A stretch of DNA of 64,000 nt, from positions 1,178,001 through 1,242,000 of the forward strand of contig NC_134936.1 in NCBI RefSeq assembly GCF_051020765.1. The letters are read 5' to 3'. A program made the position numbers and the translations under genes. The DNA is from Lasioglossum baleicum. Lineage: Eukaryota > Arthropoda > Insecta > Hymenoptera > Halictidae. Within the stretch, counting starts at the first letter, position 1, and each line of letters starts with the position of its first letter. A model generated the notes under the pieces. The model was not told the DNA's origin. It was given only the letters and a program-made list of their open reading frames with translations, and did no database searches. This document shows positions 33,965 to 44,289 of this stretch, piece by piece.

Positions 33965-34609
33965 CAGGGTGTCCCAGCTAACTTGACCACCTTGAATATC
34001 TTTGTTGTTTTTAAAGATACGTCAAATGTCTGAAGGACAAAGTTGAATGGTAAAATGGGGCTCATAAGATACCAACAAAATATTTTTTAATGGAATTTTT
34101 TTATGAGATTTCAAGGTCACCTTAATTTTTTTTAATGGAATGAGGTATTTTTTAATACATCAATCGATGCAGCTGGACATTCGTTATAAAATAGTACTAA
34201 CCTATATATGTCGAAAAGTTAGTAGTTCAGGAGATATTTCAATTTAAAAAACTCTAAAATATTAAAATTAGTGTTTACTTACTTATGTAACGTCTTAGTA
34301 CGACAGTAATGGTATTTTAGAGTTTTTTAAATTGAAATATCTCCTGAACTACTAACTTTTCGACATACATAGGTTAGTACTTTTTTATAACGAATGTCCA
34401 GCTGCATCGATTGATGTATTAGAAAATACCTTATTCCATTTAAAAAAATGAGGGTGACCTTGAAATTTCATAAAAAAATTACATTAAAAAAAATTTTGTT
34501 GGTATCTTATGAACCCCATTTTACCATTCAACTTTGTCCTTCAGACATTTGACGTATCTATAAAAACAACAAAGATATTCAAGGTGGTCAAGTTAGCTGG
34601 GACACCCTG
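33965..34609. mobile_element. 645-bp palindromic foldback (CAGGGTGTCCCAGCTAACTT ends)
   Basis: Nearly the full length is self-complementary. The arms share CAACTTTGTCCTTCAGACAT, AACTACTAACTTTTCGACAT and CAGCTGCATCGATTGATG. TA lies on both sides (33963-33964 and 34610-34611). Confidence 0.92.
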
Positions 34610-34671
34610 TATAAGGACATACTAAATAAATTTAGTAATTATGTTTCTTCTATCGATCGTATTTGCTGTTA

Positions 34672-34892
34672 ATAAATTTTTAAATACATTTCGGCGCAAC
34701 GGTTCGATCGTTTATTACGAATTATATTACGTTTGCTTTGGGGAAATTTTCCCCAACGCGATTCAAATAAATCTTGAGAAAGATCCAAATTAGGATCGAA
34801 ACGTTGATTTTATTTGACATTTAGCAAAATTGTTTTATAATTCGTAATAAACGATCAAACCGTTTTGCACCGAAAGAATTTAAAAATTTATT
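34672..34892. repeat. Family Q inverted pair
   Basis: ATAAATTTTTAAATACATTTC then GGCGCAACGGTTCGATCG on the left is mirrored at 34835-34892. A longer relative is at 47619-48233. The inner words GGATCGAAACGTTG and CGTTTCGGTTC are shared themes. Confidence 0.65.
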
Positions 34893-34993
34893 AAATTTAG
34901 TAATATATTAAACATTTATATTTTCAAAGAATTGCTCAGCAAAGTCATGATTTTTTTTCCAGCAATAAATAATTCGTGACGCGAAAGGGTTAA

Positions 34994-35700
34994 ACAAACT
35001 GGTATTCCAAATATGCTGCACTTCCTCTACACTCTACTAATATTACCCCTGGTATAGAAACTATTCGATCAAAATCGTGAATATGATTATTGTAGGAATT
35101 ACTAGAGCGTATATTAAATGTTGTATAAGAGTTAATGATATTTAAGAAAAATATTGATAAAATGGTAAATTCGTCTGCCTGTTTACTAAATATAAACCAA
35201 TAAAGTGTTTCTACGTAAAAATTATAAAAAAATTCAAATAGCAGTGACAAAGCATTGGAAATAAAGTTTTTAATATTTCTAACGATGAAGATGACGATAG
35301 GACATACCAGAAAAGAGTTCGGAATACTTGGGGATGATTATATTGATTAATACTATGTTAACGTTTTATACATATATGTTTTATATTATTGTTAATGGAA
35401 ATATAATATTTTCCACATTCAAAATATGAATAATTACAATGATAGACATTTGAGTAAGCAGTTTGATCGAATATGTTTTTGCCACAGAAATCATAACTTT
35501 TCAATTACGCCACTTTTTCGGGCAAATTGACCACTGCCTCATGGGAACTGGCTCAACTTTGTCTATCGATTCATAATACGGGCGCATTGAGTAGTTAGGC
35601 AAATGAATTCATGGGTCTGTAAACTGTTTGAATGCGGTGTATTGTTGGTCGTGTAGAAGCCATGAAACTGAAACAATATTGATATCAAACTTGGACGTAC
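34994..35700. other. Intron 2 DNA next to exon 2
   Basis: No element or coding signal is supported between the piggyBac-type element and the donor GTACGT (35700-35695). Confidence 0.4.
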
Positions 35701-35920
35701 CTGATGGCTAAGTAACGATCCACGGAGATCCACATGAAAGTGTACACCGATACCGCCCAGAGAGTAACTTCCAAATAACCAACGAGACGACACACGATGT
35801 CCCCATAGACCCATCTTCGAAGCAGCGCTGGATACACCGAGAGCGGAACCACCAGCAGACCGCAGAGAAGGTCCGCCGATGCGAGAGACAGCAAGTAATA
35901 GTTTATCACCTCGGAGGGAC
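35701..35920 (-). CDS. Class A GPCR, coding exon 2 (TM2-TM3)
   Basis: This 220-nt exon starts after the acceptor GCATAG and ends CATCAG|GTACGT. With the final G of exon 1 it forms a glycine codon and reads GPSEVINYYLLSLASADLL. It holds TM2 with the conserved aspartate in SLASADLL, an extracellular RRWVYGD turn, the TM3 cysteine (DIVCRL) and the DRY motif in WISVDRYLAI at the end of TM3. Phase 2 at its end matches exon 3. Rhodopsin-family identity is firm; the subfamily is not resolved. Confidence 0.94.
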
Positions 35921-36258
35921 CTATGCAACGTAAACAATTGGCTGTAGCCCTATTTTCAGTCACTTTAACACTAGGTTTACGCAGTAGTAAAAGTAACTAC
36001 AGAGTCTGCGTCACTTGATTAAACGCAGTGATATTTTTCTTCTATTGGTGTTTACTAAACTTAGAATCAATATTTTCTATATTCCTACGAACAGTAAACA
36101 CATGAAATATTAGGTGTGCAAATAAGTTCCTTCATTTTTTTTTCTACGATCATAACTTCTGACTGGATTCGAATTCCTTCCCGATTTTGGTGCCATCTGA
36201 AAGAGCGTTCTTTTAGTTTTAAGAAGAATCGTGATGAGCGCTCTAAGAGTTTCCGTAG
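35921..36258. other. Intron 1 DNA beside exon 2
   Basis: The acceptor polypyrimidine-like stretch precedes exon 2 on the minus strand. Beyond that nothing is recognised. Confidence 0.4.
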
Positions 36259-36348
36259 AGGTGTGCGGACGTCCGAGATATCGGACTCGGTCGGACTCGG
36301 AAATAGTCGGGCGGTCTCGGTCGGGCGTCCGTGACAAATGAACGCTCG
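36259..36348 (+). repeat. Family R repeat, left part
   Basis: GAGGTGTGCGGACGTCC followed by GATATCGGACTCGGTCGG. It is cut by the Transib-like insertion and resumes at 40284 with GGTAGTCCGATACTGTCGG. Confidence 0.6.
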
Positions 36349-37368
36349 CACAGTGGGGTATTTCGTTGAAAGAATGGAATAAAATATTGTAGCGTTATTT
36401 ATGGGCTCAGGGTCATAAATAAGTAGGTCGTTGGATTCGTCTTGACGCTAGCTATAAGATTATGATATAAGAAATGTACTTTAACGTTTAAAAAATCAAA
36501 ATACTTCTTATTTTTTGTCGAAAAAAATTTTTTGTCGAAATTTTAAATATAGAATATTGTACATGTCTAAACACTGTTCAACTTTTATTTCAAACATTTT
36601 GTCGTCAGATTATCCGAACTCTTGAAAAGTAGTGATAACTGAATGCTTTGATTACGATGTACTGAGTTGAGATAGGTGTACAAACTCCTCACAGCTTTCA
36701 TTCTGTTATCATCTAAATTAGTATTGATATTAATAGTCCAACATTACCAATTATTCTGTAAGTTTTTTTTCGATTTCAAAACTTTATTGACGATTGTGGT
36801 AAACTATTGCGCTGTATTCCGCACTCTTTCTTGTACCATTACATTCGATGAAGGTTTACGATCATAGTCCAAAAAGAATTGGTTCCGAATCGTTCTGAAT
36901 TGGAGAGTTATAACTAATTAACTTCCCGATTTTATAGGGAAGTTATTGTAATGACCCCGAAAATCGAAAATCGATTTTTTAGCAGATCTTTACGTTTCAT
37001 GGTCATTGCAGTCATTTTAGACTATTTTCAGCAAAATGTTCGTATGTGTGTGTATATGTGTGTGCGTATGTATGTCCGTTTCTATGGTATCAAATTTTTC
37101 GTTAACGTTTTCTGAAAAAGTAACAACGCGATCAGAATGATGAATGATGCAATCAACGTGCCCCGTCGTAACTTAGAGCTGATTAGATTTTGGTCCATAT
37201 TGGTCAAGTAGTTTTTTAGATTTTTAGTTTTTTTCGAAAGGAGTTCATTCAACAATGCAATTTATACGAGAGAACGGAAAGTTTCCACCGAAGAAACAAA
37301 CGTAATTACACCAAAAATTCTTTTTTAAAATTAAAAAACAATTTTTTAATTAAAAAAAAAAATTTTTT

Positions 37369-38031
37369 TTGTACCTTACGCTAATGTTTCCGATTATAAT
37401 AATCGAAAATTATCCCAATGCAAGAGTGAGTAAATCATCTCTACTCCCAAGAATACATTTTCAAAGAATATCGATGAAAGTACAAAAAAAATTTATATTA
37501 CCATCTTTAAAAAAACAATCAGTTCAAAACGAATTATTAACTGAGATTAAATTGAAAATTAATATAAACTATATGATAATTATTAATAACATTGATGGTG
37601 AAAACGGATTGGTTAATGGAGCACACACACACACATGCGCAATATTAAAATTTATTACTTTTCAAGAAAATACTAAAATTCCGTCTATATTGTGGTTAGA
37701 TTTTCAATTGGCCAGAGTAGGAGTGAAAGTAAGAACTCGTTATCGTGATTATATGAAAAATGCAAATATTGATCAAAATTTTACAGCAATAATAAAAATA
37801 TCGAATCAAGTAAATATGACGAGTGAGGAAAAATATCAAATCACACGTAGTCAATTTCCAGTGGTTCCAGCTGAAGCGATTACGATTCATAAAAGTCAGG
37901 GACAAACATACGAGAAAGTATGTTTGGATTTTAAAAAATCAGAAAGGCGAACTTTACAAATGTTGTATGTAGCACTGAGCAGAGTTTCAAAATTGAGCGC
38001 GGTTTATATATTTTGGGACAATTTAAATTAA
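37369..38031 (+). pseudogene. Helitron helicase, C-terminal fragment
   Basis: A 220-codon frame ends with AEAITIHKSQGQTYEKVCLD and MLYVALSRVSKLSAVYIFWD. These are the last two motifs of Pif1-family SF1 helicases, which form the C-terminal part of Helitron Rep/Hel proteins. The Rep nuclease and the ATP-binding Walker motifs are absent, so it is a relic even though the frame is open. Copies at 52762-53169 and, on the minus strand, about 60655-61061 share the same region. Confidence 0.88.
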
Positions 38032-38391
38032 CAGTATCGAAGAATACCAAGATCAATACTGCAAACCCGGATAATGATGAGTTGTATCGTTTGCGAAAAA
38101 CTAATTAAGACAATTTATTTTGCAACATTAGTATGCTATAACAAGGAACCAAGCGAGCAACGAGCCTACCATGTTGGTTTAATGCGACGCCATATAGCAA
38201 ACATTTTGATAAGTTGAAAACTATTGAATTTCCCTGAAAACGTATAATCTTATTAAAACGTACTAAAAATAATGATAATAATATACTGCAACTAACGAAT
38301 GGGGAAGTGCTTTGTGTGGGTCTTGGAGAGTCACACACGAAATAAAAAAAAACATTAATAGCTATAGGTACTACTAGCCATGCGTACCACT

Positions 38392-39748
38392 AGTAGTAGT
38401 AGTAGTAGTAGTGGCGGGTTATTGCCGAGGAAGGGCAATTCCCCTCGCTTCCTTAGGGCACACCGGATCCAACCAGTTTCACAATTGGTGCTGCCGGCAC
38501 TCGGCTCTTTTGCGGGTTGCAGTTATCCACGTTTTTCAGCCGTCCCCTCTGTTTTATTCGACTCGGGCCATTTTCAGAGTCGTCGACTTACTAGACGGGT
38601 CGGTCATCATTGATGAGACGGGCCATGCTACCTAATTTGTCAGTTTTTTTTTGAGCTGTTTTACGGCTCGGTGTGAACGTCGGGTCCCCTCACCTCCAGA
38701 CCTGCAGGGTGTCTCGCCTGCCCTTTCAGACTCCCCCCACTTCACCATAATTTTCATGTCGAATGCGTCAAGTTTTGAAGCCCGTCCTTACTCTGTTTCT
38801 GGATAGTCCAGAAACCTGCCAACACCCTCTCCTCCGCCTGTGTTGTGAGTCTATTGGGAGTTCAAAGTGCAAAGGACCGCGTATTGTTTGACCATTGGGA
38901 AGAAGTTACTGCTACTTCGGATCCAATCCGACTTCATCGAAAAAACGGCTGGGCCGAGATATCAATTCCATTCGGTCTTCACCTGCCGAACCTACTTCGC
39001 GATGGGGTTGAGAAGGAAGGGTTCACCAACTTCACCGAAATCTGTCTCCTGAGAGATTTTGATATCAGGTTCATCGAGATCTTCCTTCTTCGGTGGGCTT
39101 GACACATCCTAGAAAATATGGCTGATTGTATGGTTCTGGTCGGTGTTCAGCTATTAGCTCCGTCCACCCGGGCCTTTCCCTTAAAGGTTTCTTAATTCCG
39201 CTTGCGTTTCTTGATTCCATTTTTAGTAGGGTCCGTGTCCAGTTTCCACAGTGGTACCATTTGTTGGCTGACCACCCCCTTTTCCTTACTCTATCCCCCA
39301 AACAGGGGAGATAGAGCAGCGGCGGGTACCCTTATGAGGCGGGATGGCCAACTTGGGCTTCCAACAGTTCACCGATTCCCTGGATAAAGGGGAAATTGTT
39401 GCCATTGGTTGCCCTATGACCCCGACAGTAGGTACCGAGCCCGTAGCAGGAGAAAAAACCACCTTGGAAATTTAAGGTCTTTGCCCACTAGACGCCTCTT
39501 CTGCCTACCTGCGTCATCGCTCCGTCCCCGTTTTGGGTTTCTTCTGTGTATTTCAATGGGACTGCGACTACTATACCTGCAATGGCGCTATATACCTGCA
39601 GGCGCAGGTACAGTAGGCGCAGTCCCATTGAAATACACAGAAGAAACCCAAAACGGAGACGGAGCGATGGCGCAGGTAGGCAGAGGAGGCGTCTAGTGGG
39701 CAAAGACCCTTATGCCACACCCGGGAATCGAACCCTGGAGCGAGCGAA
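38392..39748 (-). mobile_element. GC-rich insertion in Helitron copy 1 with a CTA tail
   Basis: Relative to the other Helitron copies, the segment from a (TAG)n run at 38392-38411 to a B-box-like GGAATCGAACCCTGG near 39738 is extra. Read on the minus strand it starts with GGGTTCGATTCCCGG, like a tRNA-type internal promoter box, and ends in (CTA)n, like a retroposon tail. A 235-bp palindrome lies inside. No protein was recognised. Confidence 0.5.
39477..39711. repeat. Palindrome of about 235 bp
   Basis: Arms of about 100 bp start GGTCTTTGCCCACTAGACG and mirror each other. They include GTTTTGGGTTTCTTCTGTG and TTTCAATGGGACTGCG. Mirrored open frames on both strands result from the symmetry. Confidence 0.9.
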
Positions 39749-40283
39749 GCGAGCGAGCAAAAACAACCCTACTTTGCGAGCGAGCGAAGCGAGCGAGCAA
39801 CAATAACCCTCTAGTTTAAGTAGAAATGAGCCTCGAAAGTGGCGACTTTAGTTTCAAAATCGAAAAGAAACTTACAGAATGATTGGTAATGTTCAAATAT
39901 TAATAAAAATATTAATTTTGATGATAACAGAATAAAATCGGTGAGTGCCCTGTACACCTATCTGAACTCTGTACATCGTAATCAAAGCATTCAGATATCA
40001 CTACTTTTCAAGAGTTCGGATAACCTAACGACAAAATGTTTGAAATAAAAATTGAACAGTATTTAGACATGTACAAAATTCTATATTTAAAATTTCGGAA
40101 AAAATTTTTTTCGATAAAAAATAAGAAGTATTTTGATTGTTTAAATGTTAAAGTACATTTTTCATTTCATAATCTTATAGCTGGCGTCAAGACGAATCCA
40201 ACGACCTACTTATTTATGACCATGAGCCCATAAATAACGCTACAATATTTTATTCCAGTTTTTCAGCGAAATACCCCACTGTG

Positions 40284-40380
40284 GCTCGGGTAGTCCGATA
40301 CTGTCGGATATACATATACAATTGCGATTTCGGACCCAGACCAACAATTTCGGGCAGTTTAATCTCATTCTCATCGTGTA
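40284..40380 (+). repeat. Family R repeat, right part
   Basis: It continues the repeat broken at 36348 (GGTAGTCCGATACTGTCGG, CAATTTCGGGCAG). Confidence 0.5.
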
Positions 40381-41133
40381 TAAATTATAATTGATTTTTA
40401 ATATACATTTTTAAATTTAATGAATTGTTTGTGTAGTACTACCAAGCGTTTAGTACTATAAATAATGTAAATACGTAAGGGAAACTAATTTCTATGCACA
40501 GAGATACTCCATAAGGGTACCTACCAGAAGGGTAGTTATAGGGTAGGCATTGTTTAATAAATTATGTAAGGAGATGTCATCTCTGAGCGGCGAGAATTCC
40601 GTCAAATGTCACGTCGTTAGTAACTGTAACGACGCGACGAGACGATTCGATATTTGTTATTATGTTTATCGATTTCGTTATTCATATTTGCAATATGCGA
40701 TTTCTTTGTCATTCTGGTTCGACGTACGAAAATGAAAAGACGTGTGCTATCTCAGACGAAGATTCAGACGGGATAATTCATTAATTGTATTCGTAATATT
40801 TCAAATTACGTCTTGAATTATTTCGTGTTTGCGATCGCACTATTCTATTGACGACTTAAATCCTACAATTGTGTTATCTTATGGTATCTTGTTCGTGTAT
40901 ATAATTAGAGTTTTCAAGATTCAGAATTTATTAAAAATCGACTTCGCAGCCAAAAATTCAGGAAAAATGCACAATCGTGTGTCCTACCAACTAGAACAAA
41001 AGAAATGAATTAACTAATTAAACCATGCTCAACCTATAACTACTCTTGTATTGACTTGAAACTATCCACAGAGCGTTATCTGGGGTCCCTATAATAAAAT
41101 CGGTGTGTCTATTGTCGCCGTGACAAGAGTCCG
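40381..41133. other. Unassigned intronic stretch
   Basis: No gene or element recognised. Confidence 0.3.
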
Positions 41134-41576
41134 TATTGCTGAGAGCTGACAAGAAGATCCCCGGGGGGGCACAGAGGCAAGAGGGGTCTCCAGCTAGCGC
41201 CGCCTACCCCCACCTCTGACGGTCCCGTACTCGCCGCGTCACCACGCCCTTTCAGCTGCTACGTCACACGACGCATAGTAGCAGGATTCCCGTATTTACG
41301 GAGGGCTACGATGTTTCACCACTTACAGCCAATATTCAATGCCGTGAATACGAGGATCCTATTGCAGTCATGAAAAGTGACAATTTACACAAGGAGAATG
41401 CAAAGCCTTCGCGTCACAGATTTAGTTGAGACTTTACAGAGTTACAGATCTCGTTCCCCTGATTACGAATATACTCCATTATAGGGGAAACTATTCAGTA
41501 ATTTTCGAGATATTTGCAAATTAAAGTTTTGTGGACGCAACATGTCAGTTTACATAGTTCACTCTTCTACTAAGTA

Positions 41577-41592
41577 ATGGTGTGGCGTAGCG
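41577..41592 (+). other. tRNA-like A-box half, cut by the LTR element
   Basis: GGTGTGGCGTAGCG resembles a Pol III A box. Read across the insertion it continues at 44646 into a B box, which suggests a tRNA-derived SINE or tRNA pseudogene. Confidence 0.55.
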
Positions 41593-41944
41593 TGTAACGG
41601 GCTGATTGCCATTGTATCGTAGGATGCTGTGTATTAATACTATCAGTATATCGATAAGACGATATGTATCAGTTAGTCACCGATTCCCGTCTAAGGGTCA
41701 ACTTTGGAAACCTTTGCCCGATGACTGTAATCTCCTCTCCGCCAAGCCCAGCGGACCTGGGACCTTCCCAGGTCAATAAGGAACGCTATATAAGCCTGTA
41801 CAAAATTAACAATAAAGTTCAGTTCCTGATTGTACGTCTACTGTAACGCTCGTCGCAGTTCTTTCAAATACCTACCCGACCTCGTTCTACGGTTCGCGAT
41901 CGTTAGGTGTTGAGTTCGTGCGTGAGTACGTTTTCCCCGTAACA
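41593..41944 (+). repeat. 5' LTR
   Basis: 352 bp, TG...CA. A TATATAAG box lies at about 41788. AATAAAG occurs at about 41811. No difference from the 3' LTR was seen when the two were read side by side. Confidence 0.94.
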
Positions 41945-41947
41945 TTT

Positions 41948-41965
41948 TGGCGATCCTGCCAGGAT
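41948..41965 (+). promoter_or_regulatory. Primer-binding site
   Basis: TGGCGATCCTGCCAGGAT starts three bases after the LTR with the TGG expected from a tRNA CCA end. The tRNA was not identified with certainty. Confidence 0.75.
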
Positions 41966-42400
41966 TCCTTTTCGTGTGCTGGAAGAAAATCTTCAACGTC
42001 AACAACTACGGTCGATTGACGACGAAGACGGACTACGAGAACCCTTCCGAAGCAACACGTTGGAATCAACGGACCAGAGATTTGCACGAGAGAACGGACA
42101 GAAGCTGAGGAACAAGTCCTGAATGTTGCCATTACCAATCGGAGACTAAGAAGGAATCAGGGATTCCTTTTCGTGTGCTGGAAGAAAATCTTCAACGTCA
42201 TCAACTACGGTCGATTGACGACGAAGACGGACTACGAGAACCCTTCCGAAGCAGCACGCTGGAACCAACGGACCAGAGATTTGCACGAGAGGACGATCGA
42301 AATACTCAGAGACCACCAGATCTAAGGAGCCTGCTAGAAGCTGATGACCGAGTCCTGAAGGTTGCCATTACCAGTCGGAGACCAAGAAGGAATCAGGGTA
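41962..42400 (+). repeat. Tandemly duplicated leader
   Basis: The block that starts ATTCCTTTTCGTGTGCTGG at about 41964 is repeated from about 42163 with scattered differences. Each copy is near 200-240 bp. The second copy has an extra segment around 42300-42345. Confidence 0.88.
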
Positions 42401-42431
42401 AACTGAGGCACTGGTTTTAAGGACTACCAAG

Positions 42432-43787
42432 ATGTCCACTCAACTTGAGGAAACCCTCCGAGCAATTACCGATTCGTTGCGAGCTCTAACCGCGCAACAA
42501 GAAAAAATAGCGGAAAGTGTAGCGACACTAATAGGCGAGAACGAAAAACGGAAACAGGAAAGATTAAATTTATATAAAATGTTGAGACCAACACTTACGG
42601 ACGACGGGACTACAGCTACAAACGGCGACGCTGCCGCGTATTCTGCCGGCGACAAAGAAGCAGGTGACGAGGACGAAGACTATTTTCAACAGCCTCCGCT
42701 GGGTACATCCCGACGTTACATTCGCCCGGTTGACGACAACACAGAGTTCAGGTACGAGGAAATTAGATTGCGGAAGGCCAAAGACTTGGTAGACACGATA
42801 GATTGTCTTAATGGACGTGACGACTCTGGAATCGAAGACTTTATACGTTCAGTCAAGCGCGCTAAAGATCGTTGTTTTGAACCGGATGTTCTACTCGATA
42901 TAATTCGTACCACTAAAATTACCGATCAAGCAAAAAAAAGTATACGGTTTTTAGAGATAAATAGTTATGAAGATCTGTATGAGGCGCTAAGAACATACGT
43001 GTTCCCATCTGTCTCACCCGACGTCGCGAGAAATCGATTAGCTAGTGTGATTCAAGGGAGAATGGAAAGCGTTGCGAATTATACCCTTCGTTTTAAACAC
43101 CGACTCAATGAATATCGGTACGCGATGCAGAACGAATATACGGTGCCTAGTATGAGGCGAATAGCTCTTGATGTTTTAGATAAGGAAGTTGTTAAGACGT
43201 ATATTAAGAGTTTGCGTTATGAACTCGCCGTAGTTGTACACCCACACAAACCGAGTAATATTGCAGAGGCACAAAGATATGCCTTAGAGGCCGAAACATG
43301 GGAGAGAGACTGTAGAAACAAACGTGAAATTAATAGATCGGTACCTTGGAATGATCACGTAGAATGGCCCGCGAATTATAGTCCTACCACCGATACGGGT
43401 TGGACCGAATGCGCAGAGCGGTTCGCGAACCACAGATCTGTAGCTGATAAGGATTTAACCGAACGCTCAGAACGGCCAACAAATTCGAGACAGTTCACAA
43501 AACCGGTAAATTCGTTAAGGGATTCGCCCTTCGAGAACTCAGTAGGGACCAACTCTTTCAAGCGGAATGTCCTGATAAAATGTAATCGCTGCGGAAAGGT
43601 AGGGCACTACGCGAATCAGTGTCAAGATTTTTACATTTCGCCTCAACGCGAACCTCCGCGAATCAATGTCGTCTACAGCCAAGAGTCACGAATGTCAGAG
43701 AACGAGCAGGAAGATTGCGATTCATGCGAACGCGCTTTGAAACCAGAAATTTCGGACGATTTCTCCTGGACACCGGAGCAGGATTAA
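42432..43787 (+). CDS. Gag protein, 451 aa
   Basis: A single intact frame encodes a retrotransposon Gag. An N-terminal helical part is followed by an acidic region, then a capsid-like domain at about residues 110-290 (with IRSVKRAKDRC and the later LDKEVVKTYIKSLRYEL block). A CCHC zinc knuckle CNRCGKVGHYANQC lies at about residues 383-396. Gag forms the particle and binds element RNA. The length and single knuckle suit Ty3/Gypsy elements. The start is chosen because ATG follows an in-frame stop and precedes a helical N-terminus. It is the only element gene that still looks functional. Confidence 0.92.
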   Translation: MSTQLEETLRAITDSLRALTAQQEKIAESVATLIGENEKRKQERLNLYKMLRPTLTDDGTTATNGDAAAYSAGDKEAGDEDEDYFQQPPLGTSRRYIRPVDDNTEFRYEEIRLRKAKDLVDTIDCLNGRDDSGIEDFIRSVKRAKDRCFEPDVLLDIIRTTKITDQAKKSIRFLEINSYEDLYEALRTYVFPSVSPDVARNRLASVIQGRMESVANYTLRFKHRLNEYRYAMQNEYTVPSMRRIALDVLDKEVVKTYIKSLRYELAVVVHPHKPSNIAEAQRYALEAETWERDCRNKREINRSVPWNDHVEWPANYSPTTDTGWTECAERFANHRSVADKDLTERSERPTNSRQFTKPVNSLRDSPFENSVGTNSFKRNVLIKCNRCGKVGHYANQCQDFYISPQREPPRINVVYSQESRMSENEQEDCDSCERALKPEISDDFSWTPEQD

Positions 43788-43825
43788 AATCAAAGAAAAA
43801 CATTGTAATAATCGCAAAATTGTGA
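43713..43825 (+). pseudogene. Protease start, truncated
   Basis: In the -1 frame relative to gag, NFGRFLLDTGAGLK gives the active-site DTG of a retroviral-type aspartic protease. The frame is cut a few codons later (43825). A -1 shift between gag and protease is usual for this group. The junction marks the left border of the pol deletion. Confidence 0.8.
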
Positions 43826-43910
43826 ACGAAGAGCGAAATACAGTTGCTGCGAAAAACGAACGCACATCCGAATAAATGTACAGTAAACATTGACGAATTG
43901 ACGTTCATAC

Positions 43911-44231
43911 ATGTCTCCGCCAGTAATAGATATATGTGTAGTCATCCCACAAAGCCAACTTGATGTACAAGTCGTATGTAAAGATATCAAAACGATTAAA
44001 TTCACCGAACCAAGTCTCGTATCAAGCGCCGACGATTGCACTTTCCTTACACATAGAACATTGTTTAGAATCGTCGGGAACTCTAAGAATTTAACCTACG
44101 AATCAATTTACAAAAATATCGAATACACTAATTTTACACACGACTTTAATGAACTTAGACATGTCATACCAGAGCTACCATTGCGAATCGAGCACAATAT
44201 TAACATCACACCGTCAAGTCCGTTGATATAG
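43911..44231 (+). CDS. Uncharacterised 106-aa frame before the 3' LTR
   Basis: This open frame lies after the pol deletion and before the purine tract. It could be the tail of a third ORF or a frame created by the deletion. It has no transmembrane segment or catalytic motif that could be recognised, and no function is proposed. Confidence 0.4.
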   Translation: MSPPVIDICVVIPQSQLDVQVVCKDIKTIKFTEPSLVSSADDCTFLTHRTLFRIVGNSKNLTYESIYKNIEYTNFTHDFNELRHVIPELPLRIEHNINITPSSPLI

Positions 44232-44273
44232 AAAAAAAAAAAAAACGCCTAAGACTTGGAGGACCAAGTCAAC

Positions 44274-44288
44274 TCTAAGAAGGGGGAT
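44274..44288 (+). promoter_or_regulatory. Polypurine tract
   Basis: AAGAAGGGGGA directly before the 3' LTR is the expected primer for plus-strand synthesis. Confidence 0.8.
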
Positions 44289-44289
44289 G

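Larger units (their letters stand above)
33939..34989. mobile_element. piggyBac-type element, 1.05 kb, with nested palindromes
   Basis: TTAA flanks both ends (33935-33938 and 34990-34993), with inner tips CCCTTTCG and CGAAAGGG. It contains a palindrome at 33965-34609 and an inverted pair at 34672-34892. No transposase frame is present. Confidence 0.75.
36918..39814 (+). mobile_element. Helitron copy 1, with a foreign 1.35-kb segment
   Basis: The 5' end TTAACTTCCCGATTTTATAG forms a hairpin with GGGAAGTTA and follows A. The 3' end has two GCGAGCGAGCGAAGCGAGCG-type hairpins and closes CCCTCTAG before T. No target duplication is present, as expected for Helitrons. It carries a helicase fragment (37369-38031) and an insertion (38392-39748) that the other two copies lack. 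Confidence 0.88.
36349..40283. mobile_element. Transib-like element containing a Helitron
   Basis: The TIRs begin CACAGTGGGGTATTTCG and continue for about 435 bp (36349-36790 against 39848-40283). The exact duplication GCTCG flanks it (36344-36348 and 40284-40288). Without the Helitron (36918-39814) it would be about 1.04 kb. No transposase is present. Confidence 0.87.

Noticed and set aside
39720..39745. Possible minus-strand tRNA gene at the B-box-like word
   Set aside because: No A box, acceptor stem or complete cloverleaf could be formed; only the T-arm-like part is present.
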